In this document: piece by piece, positions 1 through 11,715 of the stretch
How the letters are laid out: every line of letters starts with the position of its first letter
How positions within the stretch are numbered: the stretch's first letter is position 1
Assembly (NCBI RefSeq): GCF_905220415.1
Contig: NC_059539.1
Location: 3,968,001 to 4,032,000 of the forward strand
From: Colias croceus
Taxonomy: Eukaryota > Arthropoda > Insecta > Lepidoptera > Pieridae
Length of the DNA stretch: 64,000 nt
Direction: 5' to 3'
Position numbers and translations under genes: made by a program
The notes under the pieces: model-generated
Databases searched by the model: none
The model's input: the letters and a program-made list of their open reading frames with translations, nothing else
Told to the model about the DNA's origin: nothing

Positions 1-941
1 AGGTCCATACGAATATCGGTTTAGTTTTTATCTGCCTTCAACGTTGTTTTTATTGCTCCCGATCGGTATCTTCATTCTGCTTGCATTGTTTCCTTATAAT
101 TTAAACTTAAATTGTAGAATATTACCTGGCCTGGGCTTGGATAAAATTTTACTGTTAATTTCATTTAAGCTGTACACGTTAATAGGCTTTTATGAGGCTG
201 AAATTTTAATACAAATAAATTGCATAATTCGATTTGTGTGCACTATGCTGGTCTTTGGAGGGCGGGCTTCATGTCGCACGCAGGAGCCGCGCTAAATTCA
301 TCCTGACAAATGCTCCATTACTGTCCGCTTTTAATACGTACAGTACGTACTGCATTATCTGATCCTATAAATGAAATGTAATTTAATTTCATACAGACGT
401 AATAATTTCCAGCTTGTTTTTTCACTGTGATTTTTTTTTTGTTGGAGGTTTTTATTTCCTACATTGGAGCGTTTCCTGTTTAATGTCATATAGAGATTTT
501 TAATAAAATATTTTACAATATGTATTATCACAATATAAATAGTTAATTATCATGTCGCTGTCGTTAAGGCAATAATTGATGAAATGAATCATTTCCTCTA
601 TTACGGTAGGCAGCGGTTATGTTATTAAGCGAGGTCGCCGAGTTCGTTTAGGTTAAGGGAAACACTGGTATAAATTACCTCTAATTAGAGCTTGTTACAC
701 GATATTACCTTATTCAATTTTGCATGATACTAATTAGCAATAATTATTTAGTTATGATTTATAACAAATGTACATAGCAACTACCTATGTTGAGTCTATT
801 CTGAAGCGCCAATCTGTAATAGCGTACCCTAACGATTTAACTAACTTAACTTCAAAGGTTTGTAGTCTAGTGCAGTCTGGTTCCGATCTGTACAAGTGGT
901 CATCGATAATCAATTTACACATACATCATACGGCCACGTCC
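1..941. other. AT-rich non-coding DNA
   Basis: No gene is supported here. An 83-codon open frame at 44-295 on the plus strand is hydrophobic in its first part but has no recognisable domain, no splice context and ordinary AT-rich composition, so I treat it as chance. The stretch holds homopolymer T runs and several TAATTA-type sites and otherwise nothing I can name. Confidence 0.6.
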
Positions 942-1017
942 ATGTTTAGACTTTGTGGCTGCGCTGCGACGGATATACAATGTTTAGACTTTGTGGCTGC
1001 GCTGCGACGGATATACA
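942..1017. repeat. 38-bp perfect tandem duplication (two copies)
   Basis: The unit at 942-979, which begins ATGTTTAGACTTTGTGGCTG, is repeated without a mismatch at 980-1017. The period of 38 is not a multiple of three, so the 155-codon open frame running through it (768-1235) reads the two copies in different frames. That argues against the frame being a conserved protein. Perfect identity implies a recent event or an assembly artefact. Confidence 0.9.
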
Positions 1018-2029
1018 AAGAGACAAACGAAATTAATTGGTCATGTTGGCGTAATCCAATCCTCTCGAAATACGCCTTGAATGGATCATGGCAAGAAACT
1101 TTGTCAAAACTTGCCGGTAAATTGGTTTGTGTATCGTTCGTTCGATGCACTGTGGCTTGCACACATTTTGTTGAACTCTTGGACAGTGCAGTTATAATAA
1201 GAACGATTTGCTTTTTTTTCTTTTTCAGTATCTAACCAGAATCTTAAGCTCTCCATACAATATTGGTGTATAAACCTTTGGCATCTTGATGAGAGTTTGT
1301 CGACATCAATTTACGTACAATGTCAATTTGCACAAGAGAAACGTTCAGAGCTGGGACACAGTGCCTCATTAGAGGCGAGCGGTTGCAATTAAAGCGTGCG
1401 TCTTTTGCGTTAACGAGCGACCAAAATTGGAAGCTCGGACAAGAGCTTAATAAAATACATATATTTGGACGTCGTAATAAATATTTAGCACGATAATATC
1501 GTGTAATACGTTCGAACAATGTTGGCGGTTGTTTATATTTGATTGATGGTCCATTTAACAGCCTGTATACTGATTATCTGATGATACGGCCTCCCTGATT
1601 GGCTCGTTAATGTCGAGACTATTTGATATTTATACTCGTTACTTGAAAAATCGTTTTCTTTATTTATTTAAGAGAAGACGTAAAGTGGGTATTATTATGG
1701 AAGCGAAGTTATTTATTAAGTTGGTGACAGTTAATTATTTTTTCGGTATGAAAAATATGATGTTTTCGATATATTTGGAAATTCTTTTGTATTTTATATC
1801 TTCTCTGTGACTCTCTTAGTGACTCATTGTGCAAAATAAAATTTAATGCAAAAATAAAATCGTGTGTATTTAAAAATGTGAATGACTCCACTGAATACTC
1901 CACTTTTTAAGGCTTTCATAGCGTGTTAAGATAATATTGCTCTTATAAATTCCACACCACACGAAAAGCATATCCATAAGCAATTCGCAAAGTTATAAGT
2001 TGCAAATGTGGCGAGTTAACAATGAAAGT
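1018..2029. other. Non-coding DNA, no feature recognised
   Basis: AT-rich sequence with short open frames on both strands, none with a recognisable motif. I see no repeat boundaries or RNA gene. Confidence 0.55.
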
Positions 2030-2170
2030 GTGAGGGAGTAAGGAGTTGGTTTTAGAGGCGGCTCGTTAGCGGCGGCCTGATTGCCGATTGAGCAGCAATT
2101 GCCTTGATTGACGCAGCCTAACGAACCTGCTTCAAGAGCCTGGACGTGCTCGTCTTTCGCTGGGAGATTT
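2030..2170. promoter_or_regulatory. Candidate regulatory block, GC-raised
   Basis: A short island of raised GC and CpG in AT-rich DNA, containing GGCGGCTCGTTAGCGGCGG and a TTGATTGAC site resembling Hox/TALE (Exd-type) binding sequences. It is non-coding in all frames. The enhancer reading is inference from composition and motif content. Confidence 0.25.
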
Positions 2171-3339
2171 TTACTTCATAAGACAAGTTTAGAGGGATCG
2201 GTTTGTGGGTATTGGTGACTGTTGATCAGCTAAAGTGTGGTGTAGCGTTTTATTGTTTTATGCATTGCAAAACGATCTACTATGTCTGACAAAATTATTA
2301 CGCACTTATTACCTATAGTTTTTTTTATTAATTTATTGTTGTTAATAAAGTGGCTTCTATAAAATAGAACTTTATATAGGTATAGTGTCATAGGTATGAT
2401 GTGTTTTTATTTTTTTAAGGTAGTGATGAGAAAAATAAATGACCCTAGACTCATTATAATAAAGTGCGTGTCATTATTTAAAAGGGATGGAAAAATTCGC
2501 ACTTTAATAAATCCAATGAGTTAATTCAGACTTTGAGAATTGATGAGAATTGGTCAGTAATTCCAGTTTCGATAACAAAAGAGAGTTGCATTTTTGAGAG
2601 TTTTATTAAGCACAATTCGTAAATGGTCTCTTGATGAAGTGCTACGAAACAAAAAAAGTGAGTTGCTGTTTTCAAATGCTAATTCGAAAACATGCCGCTG
2701 AATATTTCGAGTTTCAGTCTCACTGCGAGTTTTCTGATTGCTTAAAACTTCAGGAGAATAATTTTGTTCGATTGACGCGAGCGAATCACAACGGTATTCA
2801 GTTTCATAGTGTAAACGTGGCATATTTCATTTTTAAGGATTGATATGCAACTATTTTTAAGTGATAGCTGTTAATAATAATCAGCCATTTTCGGGTATTA
2901 TTCAATGAACGTAATTTGCTATCTACATTTACTACTACTTTTAGGTAATGCTCAATTATTTTATCAGCAAAATTTTTAATAGAAATAATTTTTTAGAAAA
3001 TGAAAATAAATGTAATTTCAATATACATAAAATTGTGAATAATAATATAGTATAAGTATAGGTATTGTTTGTGGCGCCATTAAGGGCAATCAAACAACCC
3101 GACACACCATTAGCGGGACTAAATCTTATCCTGTATGCTTAACAATTGAGAGGAGAAACACTACAGAATACTCTGGCTCACGGCGTTATAATCATATTCC
3201 TAATGCTACTTTTAAGATGGGGATTAATCATATCTGATATGTTTACACAACAATTATCCGGCAACAGCATGCGTACACAGTAGGTAATCAGCCACGGAAC
3301 ATCAGCAGCGTCGTTTAGTCACAATCCATCATGCCGGGA
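2171..3339. other. AT-rich non-coding DNA
   Basis: Nothing recognised. Overlapping short open frames on both strands around 2554-2843 show no domain. Confidence 0.55.
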
Positions 3340-3920
3340 CAAAAAGGGGATGAGCGCAGCATTTGTTTGCGTGAGAACGTTAATTTCGTTAAGGAGTCTC
3401 AATCAGGGAAGACGTGTAGTCGCCGCGGGAGCGATTCGAGCGAATTACCTTACCTGGAGGCGCGGGGGCCGACTCGTTAGTTGTTGTTTGCCGAGTGACG
3501 CGGGTCAATCAGCAGAGACATGCACGGAACCGCACTTCTTCAGCCCCCTCCCCCCTTGCCGCTCGTTAGGCCGCGCCGTCTCTGTCAACTGTGAGACGAG
3601 CTTTATCGAATCTACGACGCACGAGCGTCGCGGTCGGCCCACTCTTCTCTCCTAGTTAGGTTCACGACCGCCAGTAAACAAGGGAAATCAGTGTAAAACG
3701 AATTTGTATTTCCTTTTGAATTCCGGCGCATGGATTAACTCGGTTACGTTGCGTGAAATGGATAATGCGAGAACGATTATAGAGCGCCGTGGAGAAAGGT
3801 GGACTTGGCTAATTGGGTCGGATTCCTTGCGTATAACTAATTAGCGCGGAGGTGTCTTGCAGCTGCGGTCCACGTGCGAGCGGCGAGCCCCACCGGCGCC
3901 TACACTCTACACCCGTACGA
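3340..3920 (-). promoter_or_regulatory. CpG-rich block with a strong minus-strand donor-like site
   Basis: This is one of the most GC- and CpG-rich blocks in the left part of the window. Read on the minus strand, CGCCTCCAG|GTAAGG near 3449 is a near-consensus splice donor. The sequence just upstream of it has stops in all three frames, so any such exon would be untranslated. A second GC-rich patch lies at 3770-3920. It could be an alternative first exon or promoter for a minus-strand transcript, or a conserved element. The 101-codon plus-strand frame at 3350-3655 has no recognisable domain and is probably a by-product of the CpG content. Confidence 0.3.
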
Positions 3921-6226
3921 TACCAATTACTGCACAGTTTTTATAACATTTTTCACATCATTCTAGTTAAAAATACTTTAATTAAAGTTGAAGTGTTTGT
4001 CGAACTTTTATGCTTACAATATCTTTAGAGTTTCATGTTAAGCAAACAACTTCTTTAATTAATTGCTTCCCTACAATTTTTACAAAGGAATACTAAGTTT
4101 TTAATAGGAGTTTATATTTATTTTATCTATTCTTAACTTTTCACAATATAATTTAATTAAGACGTAACAAAAACTACAAGAAATTTATGGACAAATGTAA
4201 TTAAATGTGGTTCACATATCTGGTCTCTGCTCATCAATCTTAATCCCGCTTGGCTCATGTATATCTTTCACGTATCAATGACAATAAACATGAAGTTTCT
4301 TTGTTTAAAAATTACTAACGCAACGTGATTTATAAATGAGAACAAACGCGGGAGGTACAACAACAGCAGTTAATTAGTGACGAAATAAACTAAAAACTTT
4401 GCTACCGTCGACCTAAATTAGCCCTTAACGTTTTTTAACGTCTCCAATTTAGTCGGCTTGAGAGATTCCGTCGATCGGCTGCTGTGTGCAAAACTGTACT
4501 TTTTGTCCCACACTCAGGTAGAAATACAACGGCTTAAAGCATTTTCATAACAATGCCCGCGGCTTTCTCGGTATTCTTTTTTTGGTTTTCAAAACGTTTG
4601 ACAGACACGCTATTGTCATCGTTAGATGACGAACTAAAAACTAAACTTATTGACAATCGATGGGAAAGATCGGAGGCATCGGATGCCAGAATCGAATGTG
4701 GCACTAATTAAATTTTTCAAACATGGTAAAGGCACGCTATCCCTTAATCACTTGGAGTCGAGTCAGTTTGAATTAATACAGTTTATGGAGTAATTGAGGC
4801 AAATTTATAATCTCATTACCGTCAACTGCTTTTATAGCATGCGATGATTACAATAATGTTAACATGTTTTATGCATTTCAATTTTTTGCTTGGAATTCAT
4901 TCAATACTATAAGGTATAACTATGGTGTTATTGCTGCACTACCTTCTTTTATTGAGTCTATTTGCGAAATTTATTCAGTTACAAGTTAATTTAGGTTAAA
5001 TGTTAATACAACAACATTAAGTAATATAACAAGTTTTTGTACGGAAATTAATTTTTATAACGTTGTGTCACTTGGAATGTACCTAAAGGAGAATATTAAA
5101 TAGAAAGAGCTTTATCTCATACGCCAAAGTAATTATTTTAAAAAGTCATTTCGAAGCAATAAAACTTATCCCGTTAAATGGAACTCCATCTAATAAATAG
5201 TGCAGAAACCTAAAACTAAATCGTAAAGTGTATTTTTACATCGGTATCTGCAACAATTTATTCTGTGAAATCAGATAACTAGCTTCACTGAGAAGCCAAT
5301 TATTTTGTTAAGTTTTCTTTTTCTTCTCTGCCAACGTATTCGGAATAATAATCACTTTACACTGTTAGCAATGTAATTCCAAATAGTTATTTTTAGTTTG
5401 TCGATGTTGTAAAATCGATTAACCAAAATTCTTTTGATGAGATAATATTCTGCACAATCTTCCCAAGTAAAAAATAGTTTGGAAAATCCAAAAGTGCACG
5501 CCTCATAATCTCATCCTTTACAATAAAATTGATTATTTATAAAGAGTACGTGACTATAAATATAAAAATGAAATAAAATAAAACATTTGGAAAAGTAAAG
5601 AAAGCGGTACCGTAATAATTGAGCTATTTTTCTTGTGGCCCCACCTAGATGTGAAACTGCGCAGGTTTAAGGGACTGACCACCAACTTATTTTTTTAAAC
5701 CTTGGCTTATAGTATAAAGAATCGAGTTTATAATGGTGAATTTTGAGTACACTATAAAAAAAAAAAAAAAAGTCGATATTTTTTTTGTTTATTTAATAAC
5801 AATTAAACCACATCGAATCAGACCCTGAAAAATGAAAGGGTTCTATTCCTGAGCATACTCAAGCGTAAGAGAAAAAAAAAGACTCGATTAGTAAAGTATT
5901 TCGGTCGCTATCGTGTTAACAAGAAAAAGGATCCGCACATACAGACACACGGACGTCCAAGACAGAACTTTTTTAAACTTTTTTTTAACTAGTTTAAATA
6001 ACAAAAATGACATCAAAAATATCATGAACGTTAAAAATAGTGTTTTTTCTTAATATGTGTGTATGTATTATCTTACAAGTGCAATGTATGATACATAAAG
6101 ACATTTTAAGTTTGAAAAATCAGATGTTTTGCGCGAAGTGACAGTAGTACCCACCTCAACGCTTCGCTTATGAGGCGTGCAAAAAACAAAAATTCTAATC
6201 GCGATGTGAAACATACGGTTTTAATT
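3921..6226. other. Non-coding, presumed intron 3' of the first-LIM exon
   Basis: AT-rich with long A and T runs (for example an A run near 5756-5770). I looked on the minus strand for the second LIM domain (C-x2-C...H-x2-C pattern) that should follow the exon at 6233 and did not find it here or further left. This is therefore presumably intron of the LMO4-like gene, with the next exon beyond position 1. Confidence 0.5.
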
Positions 6227-6232
6227 ACTTAC
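6227..6232 (-). other. Splice donor GTAAGT of the first-LIM exon
   Basis: On the minus strand the reading ...GACTACACGAG|GTAAGT matches the donor consensus. It cuts the codon for residue 97 after two bases (AG|N), so the following exon must start with one base completing Arg or Ser. Reading through the donor gives an immediate stop (AGG TAA), consistent with it being a real exon end. Confidence 0.85.
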
Positions 6233-6522
6233 CTCGTGTAGTCGCTTTTGCATAAAATCATTCCGGATTTGAAGTAGAACGATCTGCCCATATCCGCGAG
6301 TGCTTGTGCACAGCAGGCGCACTTTAGACAGCCGTGGTGCCAGTATCTGTCCAGGGCGTGCAGGAGGAACCTTTCGACGATCTTGCCACCGCAGCCGGCG
6401 CATTCTTTGAGAGCGGGGTTGTTGTTGTTGTGCGGGTAGTCGTGGCCGTTAGAGAATGCCGCTTCGGGGGACGGCGGGTGGGGCGAGCTTAGCTCCGCGT
6501 ACCCGTGGTAGTGCGGGTTCAT
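6233..6522 (-). CDS. LMO4: LMO4-like LIM-only protein, N-terminus and first LIM domain (partial, one exon)
   Basis: LIM-only proteins are nuclear adaptors with no DNA-binding domain; they bridge LDB/Chip and other transcription factors through two tandem LIM zinc fingers. This exon gives 96 residues plus two bases. Residues 1-40 form a Pro/His/Asn-rich leader with four consecutive Asn (32-35). The LIM domain starts at CAGC (C41, C44), followed by H62 and C65, then C68, C71, C91 and D94, so all eight zinc ligands are present with canonical spacing. Runs such as CAGCGGKI, the RFLL and LKC motifs and KSGMILC match LMO4 as I recall it better than the LMO1-3/Beadex group. The start is the first ATG after an in-frame TAG at 6588-6586, with A at -3. 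The second LIM domain is missing because the gene continues in an exon outside this stretch. Family assignment is strong; orthology to LMO4 (Drosophila CG5708 type) is from memory. Confidence 0.9.
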
Positions 6523-6594
6523 GCTCAGTGCGCTCGCAGCCAGCTTGACGGTTGGAGCGGGGACCGCTCGCACTGACCACCACAACTACACGCC
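6523..6594 (-). other. 5' UTR part of the LMO4-like exon, with splice acceptor
   Basis: On the minus strand TTGAATTGTTGCAG|GGCG provides an acceptor whose AG lies at 6596-6595, so the exon would begin at 6594. Between it and the ATG at 6522 the frame contains TAG at 6588-6586, so these 72 bases are untranslated in any splice form. The pyrimidine tract is weak, so a transcription start inside or just upstream of this segment is an alternative. Confidence 0.6.
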
Positions 6595-8070
6595 CTGCAA
6601 CAATTCAAACAGACGATTAATAATAATCTCACACAGAACCGTTTTGATGGACGAAGATTAAAATATTTTATGCATCCCAGCTCTACGAACCTACAAACAA
6701 TAGACATGTGATCATATACGTCGCGAGAGGATTTGTGTTTATGACTCGGTAAAATATGCACTTTATACGTCCTGGAATGTAATGTGGAGGTTAGATTATG
6801 CAAACTGCTCCATCTGTTTAAATTCTTGCATAGCAAATATTATAAAGACTTCATTTTCGCAACGGTTTTTACTCTAAACAATTTCTGTTTGACCTTCCGG
6901 GTCGGCGCCGTCGCCATAGGCCTGCGGGCGGCCGCGTTTATAAAATTTTCCAATTAACAATTTGGTACAATTAGAAACAGGGCGGGGGTCGGCGCGGGAC
7001 GGGGTGCGTCAACCCGATCCAATTAGCCAGCGGCCGGCGCAGCGGCGGGACGTCTCAACACTGTCGCCATAAAACTTAATTAAACGTTTTAAAACAAGTA
7101 TTCATTAAAGAATAATCAAGCTTATGTAGTCATAAATAACAGGATTGTCCCGTGCAGAACGGGTGCCGTAATTAAGACTGCACAGAGTTGATCAAACGCA
7201 CTGATTTGAAACTACCCTTCATTAAGAGAACGCGAGGCGGGCGCGGGAGCTTCCGCTGCGGTGCAGAAACTAATTAAGAATAACGGACGCTTTAAAAGCG
7301 TAATTAATTTAGATTGTAATTCTATTTCTCCGGGAGTAAAGTAGACAATTATTTCAGTAGCCCTTTCTTTTGAAGCGATTTGCTTTGAATCTAATTTGGT
7401 TAATTTCTGTGTCCGACGTAATAAAAGGTTGTAGGTGCGGATTATGTTTTTGTAGGTTGACGTGTACGGAATAAAACATCGTGGGCAGAGAAGCGTGTCG
7501 GGGTTCGTGAGCGATCTCGAGTCTATGGCGTAGAGCACAGAGTCATTACTGGTTGTCGGGTATGTCTAATGAAGGTTATAAGGTATTGGTGGCGTGTAAA
7601 ACATAGCACGGTCGACTTGCGTGCGTACTAATGAGCGGCCGCGGCGTCGCGTGCGCCTATCGAACTTCGTTAAATCGCACCCGCGGTACGCGCGCCTTTA
7701 GGGCTGTCTGTCACAATTCTGTGCATCTCCCAGTTTTGCTCAATATTGCTCAATTGGTATTTCAGAAAATACTATGTAGGTAATTATACCTGCCAAAAAA
7801 TATTATATAAAAGAAAGGATAGTCTTAAAGCTCTATTACATTTTTATGTCTGAACTTATAACTTCATATCAAGTTTTTATTTTATAACACACATTTTGTG
7901 AAGTTGACAACCCTGGTTGCATACCAAACATTAACGACTTGGTTTCGGTGATACTTTGAACATGTGTTTTGTTACTATTGTATATTTGAGATTATGATTT
8001 GAAAACTGTTATATAGGTATGACAGCTTTCACTTTGAATATTTCTTACCTACGTTAATTTTAATATAATA
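6595..8070. promoter_or_regulatory. Presumed intron with two CpG-rich candidate regulatory or alternative-promoter blocks
   Basis: Two GC/CpG-rich blocks lie just upstream of the LIM exon: 6890-7040 (with GGCGCCGTCGCC, GCGGCCGC and ATTAG/AATTAA sites) and 7560-7710 (with GCGGCCGC and GCGTGCGCC). Read on the minus strand, the first contains TTTATAAACGCGG, which resembles a TATA box, followed by a short open frame of 25 codons ending in a stop. An alternative promoter for the LIM exon or an intronic enhancer are both possible. Nothing here is recognisably protein-coding. Confidence 0.3.
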
Positions 8071-8921
8071 TAGGTCTACCAGAATCTGATGGCATATTTA
8101 TATTTAAGAAATAAAAGATTTTCATGTGGCAATTTATTTGACAACTATCAAATTGGTTGTCAAATTATTTGTCTTTTTTGCAGTTGATGAATAATTTTTA
8201 GGATTTTGTCTAAAAAATCTTCGAAAATGTCGAAAAAGCAGCTGCGATCACAAGCAATAGGTGTTGTTTATAATATGTATAGAAAAACATTCGATGAAAA
8301 AGGGTCAAACACATCACAATTTTCAAATTTGAAGATTTTATTGGTACATTGGACTTACCCGTTTTGATACTTTAAATTAAAATAATATTATATATAGGTA
8401 ACTATACATAATATTGTTTGTTGATTAGAATATAATTTTATGAAAACTTATTACAGGAGTTTCCAATACGGCTAATAGTCAAGTCCAAGCTGTAAAGTCA
8501 ATTTTATAATGTGTGTATCTGTTAATACTTACGAAAATAAACATAGTTTTATTTTATTTTTTATTTTATTTAATAAAAAATTATGAGCAGTTTTGATCTA
8601 CATTATGATTATATCGATATTTTCACATGGCATACTGGTAATGAATAATATACAAATATAGGTATGTGTTAATAATAATATGTATTACCTGTATAAAAGT
8701 AATATGTATAATTGTATATTATACATGTAAGTATGTACCTACATAATATTAAGTGGATATCTCATTATTAAGTACAGTATTGTCCATTTATGTAATGTGA
8801 CAAATGATATTGAGGACAAAATAAAAAATAAGCAGTATCAAGATCGTTCAGTCCATTTTCCCTAGGGTTGCACACTCCAAATTTTGATTTCCCTAATTGC
8901 CATCAGATTCTGGTTTACCTA
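8071..8921. mobile_element. Non-autonomous DNA transposon with 24-bp inverted termini, TA target site
   Basis: The left end at 8071 (TAGGTCTACCAGAATCTGAT...) and the reverse complement of the right end at 8921 (TAGGTAAACCAGAATCTGAT...) match at 22 of 24 positions. TA directly flanks both ends (8069-8070 and 8922-8923), as in Tc1/mariner-type insertion. The 851-bp interior is AT-rich and has no transposase-like frame. It contains a smaller hairpin with arms TTGACAAC/GTTGTCAA near 8139-8163. The superfamily is inferred from the TA flank only. Confidence 0.75.
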
Positions 8922-9959
8922 TAAGACTTTTAATTAATTTCAAGGAATGCAATTAGTAAATAAGTGTTTCCTGTAAATATATAATATTTGAACATAAAAA
9001 CAAACTAACTAATTAAAATTTTCCTATAATTTGATAAGCTATATGAACATAAAAACAATAACAATATGACAACGAATTATTTAGGTATGAAACTTATTAA
9101 ATAATCTTATTAACAATATTTAAGACAATAAAATAAAAATAAAAATAATTTTCGCATTAAAGTGAAAAGAAGATAAAATGACAGTTTTTTCAGAGCACGA
9201 AACAATTGTGTATAAATACACAAATTTATTTTATCGCTTCAACCGACTCCCGAGCAAGGAAAAATGAAATGTATTCATAAATATTTTGAGTCTTATATTG
9301 CTTGCGTCAGGCTAAGTTGTGCGTGTTTAGGCAGGGGGTGGCCTGGGAACCTGGGCAGGTGCCATTTTCATTATTCAAGCCCCATTGATTGGATACTTTG
9401 TTGGCGTTTAAAAATCTTATTAGCAACCGCCCGACAACAAAGAGGAACGACGAGCCTCCTCACAACCCTCTTATTTACCTGTTAAGTGATTTTTTTTCAA
9501 TTACAGCGATGAACTGCACATTCAAATGTTTGTCGAAAGTGTAAGTCATCTTGTTAGACGTTTTATTAAGCTCCCGTTGAAACTTTGCGTTTGTAAGGAA
9601 TGACGCGATGACTGGCCACTTTGCGAAATGAACTTTTCATTGCCTTAAAGAGGTTGGAAATCTTACTTTCCACTAATTTAATAGGCGAGAAAGTTTGTGT
9701 ATGAGTTCTTATTATTGTATGGACAGGTTAACCAAAACATTATTCAAAAGATTTGAAATAGGAACTCGTTAAGCAGTCTGTGGACTCGGAATGTAAAACA
9801 AATTACAAACTACAAATTGCGCCTTTTATTGCACTGATAGTATATTAGTTAATTATAATATTTTCTTTTCGTTTCCTAAAAGGGGACAAGAAATGTCTAG
9901 GCGTTTTTAAGTTTAAAGTCTTGTTCAATCGGTCATCAGCTTTTACTCCGGGTTAAGAA
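8922..9959. other. Presumed intron, AT-rich
   Basis: No gene or clear repeat boundary. A 73-codon frame at 9264-9485 covers a modestly GC-raised patch and has no domain I recognise. Confidence 0.5.
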
Positions 9960-10090
9960 CAACAGCGGCGCGCGAATAACGTAATTAAGGAGAAACCGCC
10001 GGCGAAATTAAACTCGAAAACGGAATGAGAATGTGAGCCTAATTAGAGCTGGGGGCGGGAAGACGTTGCATCGCCCCGTCTCATCCCCGC
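9960..10090. promoter_or_regulatory. Candidate regulatory block with homeodomain-type sites
   Basis: GC/CpG-raised island containing GGCGCGCG and CCGCCGGCG together with CGTAATTAAGG and CCTAATTAGAG, which are homeodomain-type cores. Non-coding in all frames. Enhancer function is inferred from composition only. Confidence 0.3.
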
Positions 10091-11715
10091 ATAGGGTTAC
10101 CAACTATGAGTATACATTGATAATTTCCCGAAAAATAGGCAGTTTTGGATTTGAGAATGTGTGATTGTATGAAAAAGTTATGTCAAATATAATGGGGTAA
10201 AAATTCAGAAGTCAGAGTCATTCAGAGTCAATTTTGAATTATATGTAAGGACCTGTAACATTTTTTTTTATTTGGACAATTTTTTTAATCATAAACCGTA
10301 TTCACGTGTACGAATGGTAACCCTATCCTTAAACGGGCCCGGACCACAGCGTTCTTAGCTAAAATGTAGCCGTTATGGTGATATTAAAGATGATGCCACG
10401 TTATTGTCAACTTAATACGCGGTTATATTATATTAGCATATCGTGGACGTCCTTTGAGAATTTACGACGTAATTTCTATATTTTGTCCATTATCGTTATT
10501 TCAACAGTTGTAGTAGGTATATTTATATAAGAGGATCATCTCAAACATTCATAAATATTATGTTTAATTTGAGTACATTTCATGATCTAATTAATAATTG
10601 ACAACGTCTGAAACATCTCAAAATGTATATTTTAATCGTCGTTTAGAATTAATTTTAATGAATGCTTATCTACTTCTTGTTCTTACCAATTTGAAACATT
10701 CGCGATCATATTTAGATACTACAATAAAACTACTCCAATAAACCATTAAGTCGCAAGTCACTCGAATATATAAAATTGAGTACCTACTCGCGTCAAACAA
10801 CTCGAGCCGCACTACTGCAAGCATAACAATTCGTTTTCTCTCACATCCATACTAATTAAAAACTGCGGACAAATTGGAGCCCACTCCTCGCCCACGGGAG
10901 AATAAAATATCCATGCCATTGAGGCTGCGTCCGCTATTCAATAATTTTATCCAATCCAATGAGATTTTAACTATTCTATGTTGTCGCGGGTTATTAATTA
11001 GAGAATGTCATGTTACGTTATACACGATGTTTTCATGTTGATTTTAAATGCTTAGCTGTTTGCTTTGGTGAATTTTTGGTTATATGATTTAATTAAACTG
11101 GTTTGGCATGATGTTGGTAATAAATTCGTTATGTTCCTTATGCTGTTGTTTATTGGATCTTAGATTGTGCTGAATAATATGAAGATCATATCATAACTAA
11201 ATTGCCATAGCTATTAACATATCACGTGTAACATTTCTTGGATATTCCATCAAGGCGGGGTTTTTTTTAATTGCCTCATTCTTCAAATTATGTAGCTACA
11301 AAGTACAAACGGATCTGTAATACCTATCAATTAAAAAAAAAACTATAATATGAAATTTAAGGTTTTATAAGACGAATTTGCTTAACATATACAGGGTTTA
11401 TAAGTACAGAACACGCGGTAAATGTGTAATATTATTTGCATATTATAATGACCACTAATGTCTCGGGCGCATTATTCATCGGACGTGACCTCAAAATCGC
11501 TCGAAGAACCGTTGAACGTACCATTGCTTTATACTCTTAAATTTTTCTTAAGATTGATTGTGAGACTGTCTTGATTGATTTGTTTAAAAGTCTTTATTAG
11601 CCTTAATTTCATTGAGATGTTATAGAAAATAATTTTGTTTATTATATATTTTTAGTTTCAAATTATAAAGCTTTTGTATTATACCTACATGGAAAGGTTT
11701 TCCTATATTTATAAG
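10091..11715. other. Presumed intron, nothing recognised
   Basis: AT-rich sequence with short open frames only. I see no repeat termini or RNA gene. Confidence 0.5.

Noticed and set aside
768..1235. 155-codon plus-strand open frame
   Set aside because: It runs through a 38-bp out-of-frame tandem duplication, ends in a phenylalanine run from a T tract, and shows no domain. The minus-strand frame over the same stretch is equally open.
3350..3655. 101-codon plus-strand frame
   Set aside because: Arg/Cys/Ser-rich translation of a CpG-rich block, with no family resemblance.
6229..6585. 118-codon minus-strand frame as the full LIM protein
   Set aside because: Its start is TTG, not ATG, and its last codon and stop are read through a GTAAGT donor. 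The supported coding part is 6233-6522.
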